A stretch of 64,000 bases of DNA from Bacteriovoracaceae bacterium (GCA_013141065.1 JABFRR010000016.1:126147-190146), one strand, 5' to 3'; positions 9,297 through 19,210 are shown, numbered from the stretch's first letter. Numbers and translations are program-made. The notes: generated by a model from the letters alone, not told the origin.

Positions 9297-10055
9297 ATGA
9301 TGTTAACAGATTTACATATTCATTCTACTTATAGTGATGGAAAGTTAACAATTCCGGAAATTATAGATTTTTTTGGCAAAAGAGAATTTAAAGTAATCGC
9401 GATTACTGATCATCTTTGTGAAGAAAATACTTTCCTAGGAAAATGCTCAAGCTTTTTAAAGAAAACATTAACTAAAGAGACTTTTAATAACTATATTGCA
9501 GAAATTAAAAACGAAGCCAAACGAGCACACGATCAATACGGAATGTTAGTTATTCCGGGACTTGAGTTAACTAAAAACTCAATGGCCTTTAGTAAATCTG
9601 CACACATTATAGCATTGGGTGTAACAGAATACATAAATGCTGATGTGGGCATAATAGATATTATTAAAAAGATTAAAGAGCAGGATGCTCTTGCAATTGC
9701 AGCACATCCAGTGTCGACTCAATTTGTTGAGCATCAAACTTTTCAACTTTGGGATAATCGAAATGAATTAGCGTCACATTTTGATGCTTGGGAAGTGGCA
9801 AGTGGGCCCTTTATTTTCAATCAAGTTTTAGAAAGTGGGCTGCCAATGATTGCAAATTCTGACTTCCATTATCCAAAACAAATTAGTTCTTGGAAAACTT
9901 TAATAAACTGTGATCTCAATTTCGTTTCATTAAAAGATGCAATCAAAAGACAAGATATCAAACTCACTTATTTTGAAGATAAATTATTTGGTAGATCACC
10001 TAAGATTAATTCAAATGAAAAATTTTATTTAAATAATTATCAAAATACTTTTTAA
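9297..10055 (+). CDS. PHP-domain metal-dependent phosphoesterase
   Basis: 252 residues. The PHP signature LTDLHIHSTYSDG starts at residue 3 (metal ligands His7 and His9), followed by ITDHLCEEN, GLELT, AAHP and NSDFHYP, the remaining ligand motifs of the family. Stand-alone PHP proteins of this size include nucleoside 3',5'-bisphosphate phosphatases and histidinol-phosphatase-like enzymes; nothing nearby decides which. Two ATG codons in a row (9297, 9300) are both possible starts and there is no strong ribosome site. Confidence 0.82.
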   Translation: MMLTDLHIHSTYSDGKLTIPEIIDFFGKREFKVIAITDHLCEENTFLGKCSSFLKKTLTKETFNNYIAEIKNEAKRAHDQYGMLVIPGLELTKNSMAFSKSAHIIALGVTEYINADVGIIDIIKKIKEQDALAIAAHPVSTQFVEHQTFQLWDNRNELASHFDAWEVASGPFIFNQVLESGLPMIANSDFHYPKQISSWKTLINCDLNFVSLKDAIKRQDIKLTYFEDKLFGRSPKINSNEKFYLNNYQNTF

Positions 10056-10172
10056 AAAAATACTCTTAAGACAATACCAACCATTTCATAATCTAAACCT
10101 AACTTGGGTATTATTCTTGAATTTGTTTTAATTAACGAATTAATACATGGATTGTAAAACAAGGATTGTTAA

Positions 10173-11486
10173 ATGAAAATTAATCGCAGGGACTTGCTCA
10201 AGATCGGTGTCACACAACTAATGCTCGTAGCTCTTCCTGAAAGTTCTGATGCTAGTACTTATCAAACCAAGACACAAACACGACTATCAATTTTACAAGG
10301 AGCCACTGATGAATCAAAAACACAATTTTCTGTTCATCATAAAGTAAACATAGATCTTAAAATTTTTATAAAAGATTCAAAAGGCAACATTTGGTATGCC
10401 GATAAATCTGAAGTGATTGAGCATAAAGGTCTTCCTGAAAAAATTACAAAATTTTTTGTCTCTGGACTCTACCTCAATGAAACATTTGAGTTATTTGTTG
10501 TTAACACTGAAACAAACAGTATATTGGACACTAGAGAATTTAAAATGCTTGATCCTTCTCTTGAAAGAACTAAATTTGCTTTATGCTCATGCATGGACGA
10601 GCGCTTTCACGATCCTAAAATATGGCAAAACCTAGTTGCAAAATCACCAGACGTAATTTTCTTCTTGGGTGATTTTGTCTATGCTGATCGAGGAATCAAA
10701 GGACCTGCTAATCCTCATCATTTGTGGAAACGTTTCAGTGAAGTTCGACAAACATTAGAGATTTTTTTTACAACTCGATTAATTCCTATTCTTGCCACAT
10801 GGGATGATCATGATTTTGGACTTAACAATGCTCATTCTGAAAACTTTCCCTATGTACTAGAATCACAAAAAAACTTCCTTTCATTTTTTGCTCAAGACGA
10901 AGGCCACTGTGCCAATTTTGAAAGAGGGCCTGGAATAAGTTCTGCATTAAAATTTAATTCTCAAACTTTTTTTCTCTTAGATGACCGAAGCTTTCGAAAG
11001 CCCAAAAAATCTAAAAATCGATATGCCCATTGGGGAGAAAATCAAGAAAAATGGATGCTCAATGTAATGAAGTCTAATCCAGGCACTTTTTGGCTGATGA
11101 ATGGGACTCAAGTATTTCCGGACATGGTGCTTAAAGAGTCTGTGGCACATAATCATCCTGTACAATTGAAAGGTCTCTTAAAAGAACTTAAAACGATTTC
11201 GTCTAAAGTGATTTTTGCTTCAGGTGACGTCCATTATAGTGAGATTTCTCAAATTGAAACTGAGGCCCTAGGATATGAAACCTATGAAATCACCTCAAGC
11301 TCTATGCACAGTAAAAGCATCCCCGGAAGCCCACATGTGATTTCAAACCCGCGGAGAATGATTGCCACAGGAGCACGGAATTTTGTCATCGTAGAATCGA
11401 TTGATACTCATAATGGAGTACAAATGAAAGTGACCAGCTATAATTCGTCGGGAAACATTTTATTTCAAAAAAGTTTGACTGTCTAA
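10173..11486 (+). CDS. PhoD-like alkaline phosphatase/phosphodiesterase, Tat-exported
   Basis: 437 residues. The N-terminus INRRDLLKIG is a twin-arginine signal, so the folded enzyme goes to the periplasm or cell surface. Metallophosphatase motifs in order: ALCSCMDERFH (the Cys position that binds Fe in PhoD), FLGDFVYADRG, ATWDDHDFGLNN, LLDDRSFR and ASGDVHYSEI. PhoD enzymes release phosphate from mono- and diesters. A hairpin terminator follows directly. Another phosphatase (PhoX-like, 21276) and a Phn importer (60412) are in the same window; I saw no clear Pho box upstream. Confidence 0.87.
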   Translation: MKINRRDLLKIGVTQLMLVALPESSDASTYQTKTQTRLSILQGATDESKTQFSVHHKVNIDLKIFIKDSKGNIWYADKSEVIEHKGLPEKITKFFVSGLYLNETFELFVVNTETNSILDTREFKMLDPSLERTKFALCSCMDERFHDPKIWQNLVAKSPDVIFFLGDFVYADRGIKGPANPHHLWKRFSEVRQTLEIFFTTRLIPILATWDDHDFGLNNAHSENFPYVLESQKNFLSFFAQDEGHCANFERGPGISSALKFNSQTFFLLDDRSFRKPKKSKNRYAHWGENQEKWMLNVMKSNPGTFWLMNGTQVFPDMVLKESVAHNHPVQLKGLLKELKTISSKVIFASGDVHYSEISQIETEALGYETYEITSSSMHSKSIPGSPHVISNPRRMIATGARNFVIVESIDTHNGVQMKVTSYNSSGNILFQKSLTV

Positions 11487-11494
11487 AAGCAAAT

Positions 11495-11523
11495 AAAAAG
11501 CCCACAATAAATGTGGGCTTTTT
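11495..11523. terminator. bidirectional terminator between phoD-like and trypsin-like genes
   Basis: A 12-base-pair stem (11495-11506 with 11512-11523) with a five-base loop, A-run on the left and T-run on the right. It lies nine bases after the phosphatase stop and before the convergent protease stop, so it can serve both strands. Confidence 0.88.
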
Positions 11524-11546
11524 ATAATGATAAATTTAAGAAAAAT

Positions 11547-12422
11547 TTATTTTTTTAAGTCATTAATGATTGTAATTCTTGTGACATCTTCTCCACGTCC
11601 ACCAGTTTGAGGACGGTAAACTGAACCCAAGCACCCTTCGTCTGTGCGAGAGTAATCAGTGTCACCACGAACTAAAATACCTTCAACAATTCCTGTGCGT
11701 GAATCAACCACTGCGGAACCAGAGTTTCCACCATAAGTATCAGCGTTCGTTACAAAATAAGTTGGATTAGAATTATTTCTCATATCAGCTGCTGCAGTTA
11801 TCTTTGTAGGAAGACCAGTTGGATGACCGATGACTGTGAAGACAGCATCATCAGCAGTCTTTCCTTCTGTTCTAAATTTAAGTGGAGCTCTACCTACAAC
11901 AACTCTCTCTAACTTTAAAACAGCATAATCTGCTTGTGTTGAAGAGTCTTTTTTGCGTTCAATAATTTTTGTACAACGGTAAACTTGATCTTTTGAAAAT
12001 GTGAAATCTTTTTGCTCTGAATCTTTATTTGCAAAATCAAATACCCAGTAATGTTCACTACATTCAAAATCACTATTGATACAATGACCGGCAGTAACTA
12101 ACTTATCTCCGGCAACCAAAAATCCTGAACAGTTTCCAGCAGTCGGTTGATTAGCAAAACGTTCACTTTTACACATTCCTGACTCTGAAAGAGTTTCTGA
12201 CTTAAGCGAAAAAACGCCATCTTTAGCTGTATTTAATAAATTTCTATTCATAACTTGAGCGGCCGTTGAAAGCGCGATTTCTTTCATTAAATTGTCGTTA
12301 GATTCAAAAACATCTAAGCGGTCATCTTGACCGTAAATGACTTTTGGAGTGAGCTCTCTAGGATTTTTTGCAAACACTGCAGTTGAAACGAGTAAAGAAA
12401 AGATAAGAGTCAAAAATTTCAT
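11547..12422 (-). CDS. secreted trypsin-like serine protease
   Basis: 291 residues with a signal peptide ending at ...AVFA (residue 18). Chymotrypsin-fold triad: His113 in VTAGHCI, Asp165 in QADYAVLK, Ser234 in GGNSGSAVV. A roughly 75-residue segment between signal peptide and His could be a propeptide; it contains PKVIYGQDDR, repeated in the broken paralogue at 14229-16828. The pattern VIGHPTGLP and the GNSG serine are of the glutamyl endopeptidase/trypsin-like type. Single gene with a terminator downstream. Probably acts outside the cytoplasm; substrate unknown. Confidence 0.9.
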   Translation of the reverse strand: MKFLTLIFSLLVSTAVFAKNPRELTPKVIYGQDDRLDVFESNDNLMKEIALSTAAQVMNRNLLNTAKDGVFSLKSETLSESGMCKSERFANQPTAGNCSGFLVAGDKLVTAGHCINSDFECSEHYWVFDFANKDSEQKDFTFSKDQVYRCTKIIERKKDSSTQADYAVLKLERVVVGRAPLKFRTEGKTADDAVFTVIGHPTGLPTKITAAADMRNNSNPTYFVTNADTYGGNSGSAVVDSRTGIVEGILVRGDTDYSRTDEGCLGSVYRPQTGGRGEDVTRITIINDLKK

Positions 12423-12543
12423 AAAACATCCTTAGTTGGAAGAAATCTGTCCAATGACTATACAATTATTTAATGAAATATTTACACTGACAAAAACTTA
12501 CTTCTTGACAGAATTGATCGGATAATTCCAACAAACTCTTACA

Positions 12544-13836
12544 TCATTTTGGTATTAATTTTCCACGGTAGAAAACTTGCTCAACTGAACCCGGAAATAT
12601 TTCACCTAAAAACGGAGACCATTTGGCTTTGGTTTTTAGGTCTGAATGCTTTATTTCTATTGGCCTAGATAAATTGAGAAGACTAAATGAAGCACTGTAT
12701 CCTGGAAGTAAAAATCCCATACCATGACCTAGATCAGGAAAATTCTCAAAACGTGAAGAGAGTACTTTGATGAATTGATTAAAAAAAGTTCCTGGATTTT
12801 CACTCGCCACTTTTGCGATGACATGAACACTAACACCTTGGTTTAAAATTAACCAAGTCACAAATGCACCATAGGTATCTAAGCCTGGAAGCCCACTCAT
12901 GCCTTGATGTTTTTCCTCTAGGCTATGAGGAGCGTGATCAGTGGCCAGATAATCAATGACGCCAGAATTGAGTGCGTCTAGTAAGGCCAATCGATTACTC
13001 TCTGACCTTATCGGAGGATTCATTTGAAAAAAAGTTTGATCAACTGCTGATTTTTTTTTAAGTGACTCGGAAGAAAAATAAAGATGCTGAGGTGTAACTT
13101 CACAAGTTACAGAAAGCCCATTTTTTTTTGCTTCTTTAATCGCGTTAAGTCCCTCTCCCGCACTATAGTGACAAAGTTTTCCTTTGAGTTGATACTTTTT
13201 TATTAAATGTAATGCAGTTTGTGTCGCCATAAGTTCAGCACTCACAGGTCTTTTTAATTCATGAGAAGTTTCCGACTTATGGCACTCCAAAATTTCAGGA
13301 TCTTCACAATGAAAACTCACCAATTGATTTTTATAAAATTTCAGTACTTCGTCCAAACTATGATTGTCTTTAAAATATAATTCACCAATGGATGGCCCCA
13401 TATAAACTTTGTAAGGGACGATAAAAGATAAAGGCCTTGTTTCAGGGCCTATTCCAGCGTAGAGCAATATGGGAATTACGCTTTTTTTCGTTAACTGCAA
13501 TTTTTCTATGTAAGACTCATCATCCACTGGTGCTTTGGGATTATTAGGCATATCGGCCACGTGGACAAGTCCTCCGTTTAAGGCCGCACAACATGTGCTG
13601 ATAAAGTCCTCTTTGTAGATATTTTTTTGAGAAAAATCTTCTCGGGCATGAATGTGGATATCACCCATTCCTGCAAATAAGAGGCAGTCATTTTCATAAA
13701 AATAATCGACCTCTGACTTATTTTTTTGTGCTTTATTTACACTAATAATGAGCCCTGAGTCCTCATCAAAAACAATATCTAGTCGCTCATGAAGTTGTGA
13801 TGTTGCACACATGGCCTGAAGTGTTTTAGTCATCAT
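12544..13836 (-). CDS. pyrC: dihydroorotase (PyrC-like amidohydrolase)
   Basis: 430 residues, the length of class I dihydroorotases. Metal and substrate motifs: GDIHIHARED (HxH plus Arg), KVYMGPS (candidate carboxylated Lys), FHCED, LCHYSAGEG and ATDHAPHSLEEK. It closes N-carbamoyl-aspartate to dihydroorotate in UMP synthesis. pyrB, the fused carA-carB and pyrF lie 25 kb away at 38.3-44.4 kb. The start ATG 13836 overlaps the stop of the VOC-like gene (ATGA), so it is co-translated with that gene; ATG 13833 is also possible. Confidence 0.88.
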   Translation of the reverse strand: MMTKTLQAMCATSQLHERLDIVFDEDSGLIISVNKAQKNKSEVDYFYENDCLLFAGMGDIHIHAREDFSQKNIYKEDFISTCCAALNGGLVHVADMPNNPKAPVDDESYIEKLQLTKKSVIPILLYAGIGPETRPLSFIVPYKVYMGPSIGELYFKDNHSLDEVLKFYKNQLVSFHCEDPEILECHKSETSHELKRPVSAELMATQTALHLIKKYQLKGKLCHYSAGEGLNAIKEAKKNGLSVTCEVTPQHLYFSSESLKKKSAVDQTFFQMNPPIRSESNRLALLDALNSGVIDYLATDHAPHSLEEKHQGMSGLPGLDTYGAFVTWLILNQGVSVHVIAKVASENPGTFFNQFIKVLSSRFENFPDLGHGMGFLLPGYSASFSLLNLSRPIEIKHSDLKTKAKWSPFLGEIFPGSVEQVFYRGKLIPK

Positions 13837-14204
13837 AATAGAGCGGCCCTGGATTTAAATTTCCATTCACGACCATCGAGATCACGAATAGAGATTTCTG
13901 ATTCTTTTTTTATACTTATCTGCTCGAAGGCATGAGGCCTACCGATATTACGATAAAGAAAAAAATTAAATTTATTAATAATTTCTTCAAGTTCATGAGA
14001 ATTTTTGAGTTCAAATAAAAAGGAGATACTATCTGAATTGACGATAGAATCATTTGGAGACTCAACGACCTGAAGACTGTAGGTGCCCCCAGAAATGAGA
14101 TCTGATTGGGTGTCGACATCAAACTCGAAAACATCAGAGAGAAAATCGATAAGACGAATTTTATCCCGAGTATATAAAGTTAGAGGCCCGCAAAAATAGT
14201 CCAT
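13833..14204 (-). CDS. VOC-like (glyoxalase-fold) small protein
   Basis: 123 residues. The pattern LYTRDKIRLIDFLSDVFEF near the start and ISIRDLDGREWKF near the end resembles one vicinal-oxygen-chelate module (beta-alpha-beta-beta-beta with a final D-x-D-G-R/N-x-W/I strand). I do not see an obvious His/Glu metal set, so it may be a binding protein rather than an enzyme. It overlaps pyrC by four bases and lies just upstream in the same orientation, but no functional link to pyrimidine synthesis is evident. Confidence 0.55.
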   Translation of the reverse strand: MDYFCGPLTLYTRDKIRLIDFLSDVFEFDVDTQSDLISGGTYSLQVVESPNDSIVNSDSISFLFELKNSHELEEIINKFNFFLYRNIGRPHAFEQISIKKESEISIRDLDGREWKFKSRAALL

Positions 14205-14228
14205 AGGAATATGCTAAGGGATATTCTC

Positions 14229-14975
14229 TTATTTGTGAATTTTTTTAAGTGGTAATAAAGTTGAACGCAAAATACTTTCGCCACGACAGTCATTATTTAA
14301 ACATTTAAGCGATCGTTGGCATCCTTGAGTCACATCAAGACTAAAATCGTCCTCACCACGAATCAAAATTCCTTCAACCAGACCAGATTCAATCCCAATA
14401 ACGGGAGAACCAGAATTTCCTGAAAAAACGTCTACATTAGTTTTAAAAAAATTAGGGAGAGAATTATCACGAATTGAAACATCATTTGTTACAATCTTCG
14501 GAAGTCCAAGAGGATGACCTATTACGATTAAAGGCTCAGTGTTATGAACTTTGCCTTCTGTTCGCAATTTAAGTGGTCGACGACCCATGACAGTGCGATC
14601 AAGTTTAATGATGGCATAATCAAGTTTGGAAGTCTGACTGTGGCCTATGAGCTCGCGACACGAATAACTCTGTTCATTTTTAAACAAAACCTGACCTAAG
14701 CTCGTAAATAAATCATTTGTTTCATTATAATCGAGCACCCAAGTTTGATTTTTGCAATCATATTTGTCTTTGAGGCAATGTCCGGCCGTGGCAATAAGAT
14801 CAGGCCCTATTAAAAAAGCGGTACAAGCTGATACAAGTGGCAGTGAGGAAAATTTTTCGTCGTGGCAGTAATTAAGGCCATCATAAAGACTTTTAGTTTC
14901 AACAATAAAATTATCTTTGTTGTATTTTGATATTCGCCAATTAGGAATTTGAGCAAAAACAACTGACGGAAAATT
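14229..14975 (-). pseudogene. C-terminal part of a trypsin-like protease cut by an IS element
   Basis: The frame is open on the minus strand from 14975 to the stop at 14229, about 248 residues, but it has no proper start: it begins at the inverted repeat of the IS3-family relic. It keeps His in ATAGHCLKDK, Asp in LDYAIIKLDR and Ser in SGNSGSPV, and matches the intact protease at 11547-12422 along its length (GRRPLKLRTEGK against GRAPLKFRTEGK). A GTG at 14738 could start a shorter product, but that would lack the catalytic His. The missing N-terminal part is at 16636-16828. Confidence 0.87.
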
Positions 14976-14991
14976 TCAGGATAGTTGTCGC
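14973..14991 (+). repeat. left terminal inverted repeat of the IS3-family relic
   Basis: ATTTCAGGATAGTTGTCGC. It matches the reverse complement of 16617-16635 with one difference (A to T at the tenth base). Confidence 0.82.
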
Positions 14992-14999
14992 CTAACTTT

Positions 15000-16532
15000 T
15001 TAACTTACTTTTTTAATTTCGACATCATCTTTTCTTTTAGGATGATTCAAAAATACTTCATCAATCCAATCCCAGTTTCTTGTGTTTTTTGACCAACGAC
15101 TAGGATTTAATAATTTTGCCTTAATATAAACTTCTTTTCTTAATTGTAAAACTTTTTTATCTAATCCTTCATGTCTTGAAGTGGGTGTTACAAATTTTAT
15201 TCCACTATGAAGGTGTTTATTATTGTACCAATCTACAAAAACTTTACACCAGTCCCTGGCTTCGTCTAACGAGTTAAATCCATTAGCTGGATATTCTGGA
15301 CAGTATTTTGTTGTTTTAAATAATGCCTCTGAAAAGGGATTATCATCACTAACTGACGGCCTACTAAATGAAGGCATTACACCAAGTTCTTGTAACGTTG
15401 CAAGCATTGTTGCACCCTTCATTGGTCCACCATTATCAGAGTGAAGTATAATTTGTCCTTTTTTATCTTCTCCATTTTACAAATTTTATCTACTATTTCT
15501 GCTGACAATTCCATTGATTCTAATTCAAAGACTTCACGGCCAACTATTTTTCTACTAAAAATATCCATAAATAAATATAAATAATAAAACTGACCTCGTA
15601 TCGGACCTTTCATATAGGTAATATCCCATGACCAAATTTCACAGGGCCCTTTGCAATTAAAGGTGCTGGCCGATCCATTGTTCTCCCTTTACTTTTTCCT
15701 CTGTGCAAGCCAGTAACTTTTCTTTTTTAAAACTCTATAAAAACTTGATTCACTTCCAATAAATATTCCCTCGCTGTCGGCAAGCATTGGTACTATTTCC
15801 CACGGAGATTTATCTCTATATTTTTCTGAAGTAGCTATCTTTATAATTTTTTGCCTCTCAAACTCTGAAAGCTTATTGGCAGGAATGGTCTTCGCCCATT
15901 CCTTAAATCAATAAGATTTTTTTCCCAACGTTCTATTGTTTTGATACATAATCCACAATCTTTGCTGGCTATTTCTTTTCTGCAGCCATTTAAGTTTGCT
16001 TCTTTAATTAATTCAATACAAATTGCTCTTAAGTCAGAGCACACTAATTGTCCTCGTCCACTCCAAACAAAAGATGGCTTTTTTTTAGAAGTACAACTCT
16101 CGCTGCAAATTCTGCAAGTGCCTTATCTTTTCTTTTTAATTCTCTTATAAGTTCTTCTTCTTTTTTTCGTAGCTCAAAGAGTTCAGGATCCTTTCTAGGC
16201 CTTCCAGCAGCAGACTTGAGCCCATTGGTTAAATCTGTTTTCCACTGCTCTAGATCGCCATAAAAGCCCTTCTCTACGAAGAAACTCACCAAGAGTAAGC
16301 TCATCCATTGTTGCAGTCTTAATAACAGCATCTAGTTTTTCTTCAGGTGTCCACTTGTCTACTGATTTTGTTTTTTTGTTTTCATGGAACTAGACATACC
16401 ATACATTTTACTCCAACCAAATATTGTTGATACTGGGAGTCCTAATTCTTTGGCTGCCTTACTAGGTCCTAATTTAATCACTTTTTTAACTGCGGCATCT
16501 TTAAATTCTTTGCTGTAAACCTCTGAACGCAT
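15000..16532 (-). pseudogene. IS3-family transposase, multiply frameshifted
   Basis: Reading down the minus strand, the pieces of one transposase appear in shifting frames. An HTH start MRSEVYSKEFKDAAVKK at 16532 is followed by a stop near 16375. Next come an orfA-like tail (RKKEEELIRELKRKDKALAE), an HTH_21-like piece, then the integrase core: WSWDITYMKGP (first Asp), HSDNGGPMKGATM (second Asp) and SDDNPFSEALFKTTKY (Glu), so the DDE residues survive. At least five frame changes are needed, for example near 16375, 16265, 15690, 15625 and 15450. It cannot produce an active transposase from this sequence. Confidence 0.85.
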
Positions 16533-16616
16533 AATTTTCTCACTTCGCCCCCCTCATGGACTCCACCCTCCTTACGTCGGGTGCTTCCATTTCGGGTTAA
16601 TTATTTAGAATTTGAA

Positions 16617-16635
16617 GCGACAACTTTCCTGAAAT
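16617..16635 (-). repeat. right terminal inverted repeat of the IS3-family relic
   Basis: On the minus strand it reads ATTTCAGGAAAGTTGTCGC, 18 of 19 identical to the left end. The protease reading frame enters it and stops inside the element at 16601. Confidence 0.82.
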
Positions 16636-16828
16636 AGGGGGCTGATGCATTTTCTAATATAAGTTTATCTCGTTCGAGGTCAAGTTCTGATAAGAGTTGA
16701 CGATTATCATCACCATAAATAACTTTGTCTTTTATAATTGGAAAAGACTGAGCAGAATTTATTGGGAAAAATACCAATGCCAATGCCGCTAAGCTTATTA
16801 GATGAGAGATTTTTGATGTTAATTTCAT
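16636..16828 (-). pseudogene. N-terminal part of the IS-split trypsin-like protease
   Basis: From ATG 16828 the frame gives a signal peptide (about residues 1-28, ending ...NSAQS) and then KDKVIYGDDNRQLLSELD, which parallels PKVIYGQDDRLDVFESND of the intact protease at 11547-12422. After ...ENASAPY the sequence enters the IS inverted repeat; the frame ends at 16601. With 14229-14975 it makes a nearly complete protease gene, so the split is due to the insertion. Any surviving product would be a secreted peptide without catalytic residues. Confidence 0.85.
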
Positions 16829-16902
16829 ATCGAGGAAACTATAAGAAATCCAAACTAAAGACTAGGTAAAGACAATAACTGGGTAATTTTTATAGGTCTT
16901 TC

Positions 16903-18541
16903 AGCAGTTCCCGGCCTCTTAGCCTGTCAACCCGATTTAAAACTCATAGTGTTATAGGGTAATAAATTCACGATTTTTCGAAAAAAATTATTTTTGATGG
17001 TAAATGGCTTTGAAGAATAAAAAACAAATCAGAACGGGCGTTAAAATTAACCTGTCTCTGGTGGCATTTCACGATAGTAAAGAAGGTAATAAAATTGATC
17101 CCAGCTAGATAATGGCACCCATTCAATAGCACTGGTTAAACTGCTCCATAAGCTTGATTTTTGCTTAAATTTTTCAACTAATTTTTTAAAAGTATAACAA
17201 CTAATCTCTTGGATCTGGTCAACAAAAAATGCCAGAAACATACTCATAATAAAATTATGTGTTAAGTTTTTTTCACCATGCCCATAATTATGTTCTAAAT
17301 TATAACCTCTATTCTTCAAAGTATTAAACGTTTCATTTTCTATTTTCCAGCGCGTGCGACCTCCTTCTGCAAGTTGAACAATATTATTTTTGTAACTGCT
17401 ATATCTGTAATAAATGTGAAATTACGTTCGAGCCTTTCTGCTTTTCCCTTTTGCCAATCCATTCAGTGACTTCTTTAACTTGAACAAAATTTATAAATGG
17501 ACTTTCCTTGTCTTGATGGAGTCTTATATTGTTTGCAAATCTGTAATTCATTTTTGTTGTTTTTATAACTTTTTCACCAGACTCAAAAACTCTTTCGTGA
17601 AACTGGGTTTCTCCAGTAGTCTCTCCCCTTTTACACTCATAAAAAAAGAAGACTTTTAGTTTCTTTGACTGCTATTAAAAACTCATAACCATACTCTCGA
17701 AGTAATTTTATAATAGGTCCATTGGCATACAAAGCATCAAGTAAGAAAATTATTTTTAACTTCGGGTGCTCTCTTTTAAAATCAGCTAAAAATCTTCTAA
17801 ATGCTGTTTGTTCAGAATCGTTTTTACTACTTCCATCAAGTCTCATAATGGGTTCAGGGCACATTGGAATAACTTGCTTTAGATCTGGGTGAACAATTGA
17901 TCCTGCCAAAATATTATGTCCAAATTTAAGAGTCATTTTATTGTTTTCATCAAAATGTTCTTCAATCATGCAACAGTCACAAACTAATTTTTCCGATCGA
18001 AAATATCCAGATCCATCTGTTGCTAATAAATAATGAGATTGACCATTAATTTTCATAAACTCAAACTGCTCTAGCGTTTTTGATCTTTGAATATATGAAA
18101 AAAGTCTTTGAAATAATGGTCGATACTGATTGTATTCTACTGTTTCTAAAATATCTCTTAAGTGAGTATCTGACGGAACTCTATCAATTTTAAAAAGTGA
18201 GTTGAGATTGTGCATTCTAATTTTATGTTCTTTCAATTGATTTTCAAATTGTAAAAGAGATGGTGATTTTAGGGCAAAGACCGCAAAGCTAGACATTAAA
18301 AAATTCTTGAGAGGTATTTCAAAAATTGGTCTTTTTTCCTTAAATTTTGAAAATTCAGATAGAATAATTTCATTACATTCTTCAACTTTCAATTTATTTG
18401 CTTGTCGCCCCATAAAACACCTCTGAAAAGCATTTTAGATGGCCAGAAATGATTTGTGAAGGCCAGAAAGCATAAATCATTACGAAAAATTAAATATTTT
18501 CTCTTATCTTGAGTGGGAAAAATTTACACCGGGAATTCCTG
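16903..18541 (-). mobile_element. second decayed insertion sequence (IS4-superfamily-like)
   Basis: The limits are tentative: CAGCAGTTCCCGG at 16903-16915 and, on the other strand, CAGGAATTCCCGG at 18529-18541 match at 11 of 13 positions and could be terminal inverted repeats, giving an element of about 1.64 kb around a broken transposase. The right end lies six bases from the stop of the ABC ATPase gene and the left end about 75 bases upstream of the broken protease. No target duplication was recognised. The 16829-17046 stretch holds nothing else. Confidence 0.6.
17047..18413 (-). pseudogene. DDE transposase (IS4/ISNCY-like), frameshifted
   Basis: The first 258 residues (from ATG 18413) are intact: SDTHLRDILETVEYNQYRPL, LLATDGSGYF, IVHPDLKQVIPMCPEPI, DGSSKNDSEQTAFRRFLADF and IIFLLDALYANGPIIKLL, a layout I know from IS4-superfamily transposases. 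A stop at 17637 is followed by continued homology in other frames (GETTGETQFHERVFESG; then RWKIENETFN and the motif GYNLEHNYGHGEKNL ending at 17047), so at least two frame changes separate the catalytic core from its tail. An RWKIENE-type motif normally carries the catalytic Glu, so this copy is inactive as read. Confidence 0.82.
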
Positions 18542-18547
18542 CATGAT

Positions 18548-19210
18548 TTAAGAAATTTTATCGATAATTCCGTCATTAATGAGAATTCTTCTGTGTGCCT
18601 TCATTCCAAATTGCTGATCATGAGTAACATAAATAATCGTCGTTTTATATTCTTTATTAAACTGAGAAAAAAGATCAAAAATAATTTCTCCATTTTTTGA
18701 ATCCAAGTTCCCAGTCGGCTCATCAGCAAAAAGATATTTAGGCTGCATAATAAGCGCTCGGGCAATAGCAATTCTTTGCTGCTCACCTCCAGAGAGATGA
18801 TGTGGCAACCTATCGGCTTTATCAGATAGGCCAACTTGTTCAAGGAGATCTCGAGCAAAAGACAATTTTTTATCTAAAAGATTGGCTTTTCTCGCTGGAA
18901 GTAAAATATTTTCTATCGCTGATAATTCAGATAATAAATAATGAAACTGAAAAACAAAACCGATTTGCTCATTTCGCAATCGGTGAATTTCTTGAACTCC
19001 CATTTCTTTAATGGAAACTCCGTCATATAAAACGGAACCTTCAAAATTACGATCAAGTGTAGAAAGCAAATAAAGTAAGGTTGATTTTCCTGAACCAGAT
19101 CTTCCCATCAACGAAATAAAATCACCATCATTTAAAGATAAATCTACACCCTTTAAAACGGCCTCTTGTTGGCCTTCAAAAGTCTTAATAAGTCCCTGGG
19201 CCCTAATCAT
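18548..19210 (-). CDS. ABC transporter ATP-binding protein (LolD/MacB type)
   Basis: 220 residues: Walker A GRSGSGKSTLLYLL, Q-loop FVFQFHYLL, signature LSGGEQQRIAIARAL, Walker B YLFADEPTGNLD, and the H-loop in YVTHDQ. The FQFHYLLSELSAIENILLPA segment and short length are typical of the LolD/MacB branch, which powers extraction or efflux at the inner membrane together with FtsX-type permeases. Its start overlaps the permease stop by one base (TAATG). The gene ends immediately beside an insertion-sequence relic, but the C-terminus looks complete. Confidence 0.92.
   Translation of the reverse strand: MIRAQGLIKTFEGQQEAVLKGVDLSLNDGDFISLMGRSGSGKSTLLYLLSTLDRNFEGSVLYDGVSIKEMGVQEIHRLRNEQIGFVFQFHYLLSELSAIENILLPARKANLLDKKLSFARDLLEQVGLSDKADRLPHHLSGGEQQRIAIARALIMQPKYLFADEPTGNLDSKNGEIIFDLFSQFNKEYKTTIIYVTHDQQFGMKAHRRILINDGIIDKIS

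Larger units (their letters stand above)
14973..16635 (-). mobile_element. decayed IS3-family insertion sequence inside a protease gene
   Basis: About 1.66 kb bounded by near-perfect 19-bp inverted repeats (14973-14991 and 16617-16635, one mismatch; ATTTCAGG outermost). The transposase is carried on the minus strand and has several frameshifts. The element separates the two halves of a trypsin-like protease gene. I could not find a convincing short target duplication in the flanking bases, consistent with an old insertion or later small deletions. Confidence 0.85.

Noticed and set aside
15223..15444. plus-strand frame inside the IS3 relic
   Set aside because: Antisense to the transposase catalytic region.
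14973..18541. CRISPR array or phage remnant in the repeat-rich area
   Set aside because: No spaced direct repeats or phage genes; the repeats are terminal inverted repeats of two IS relics.
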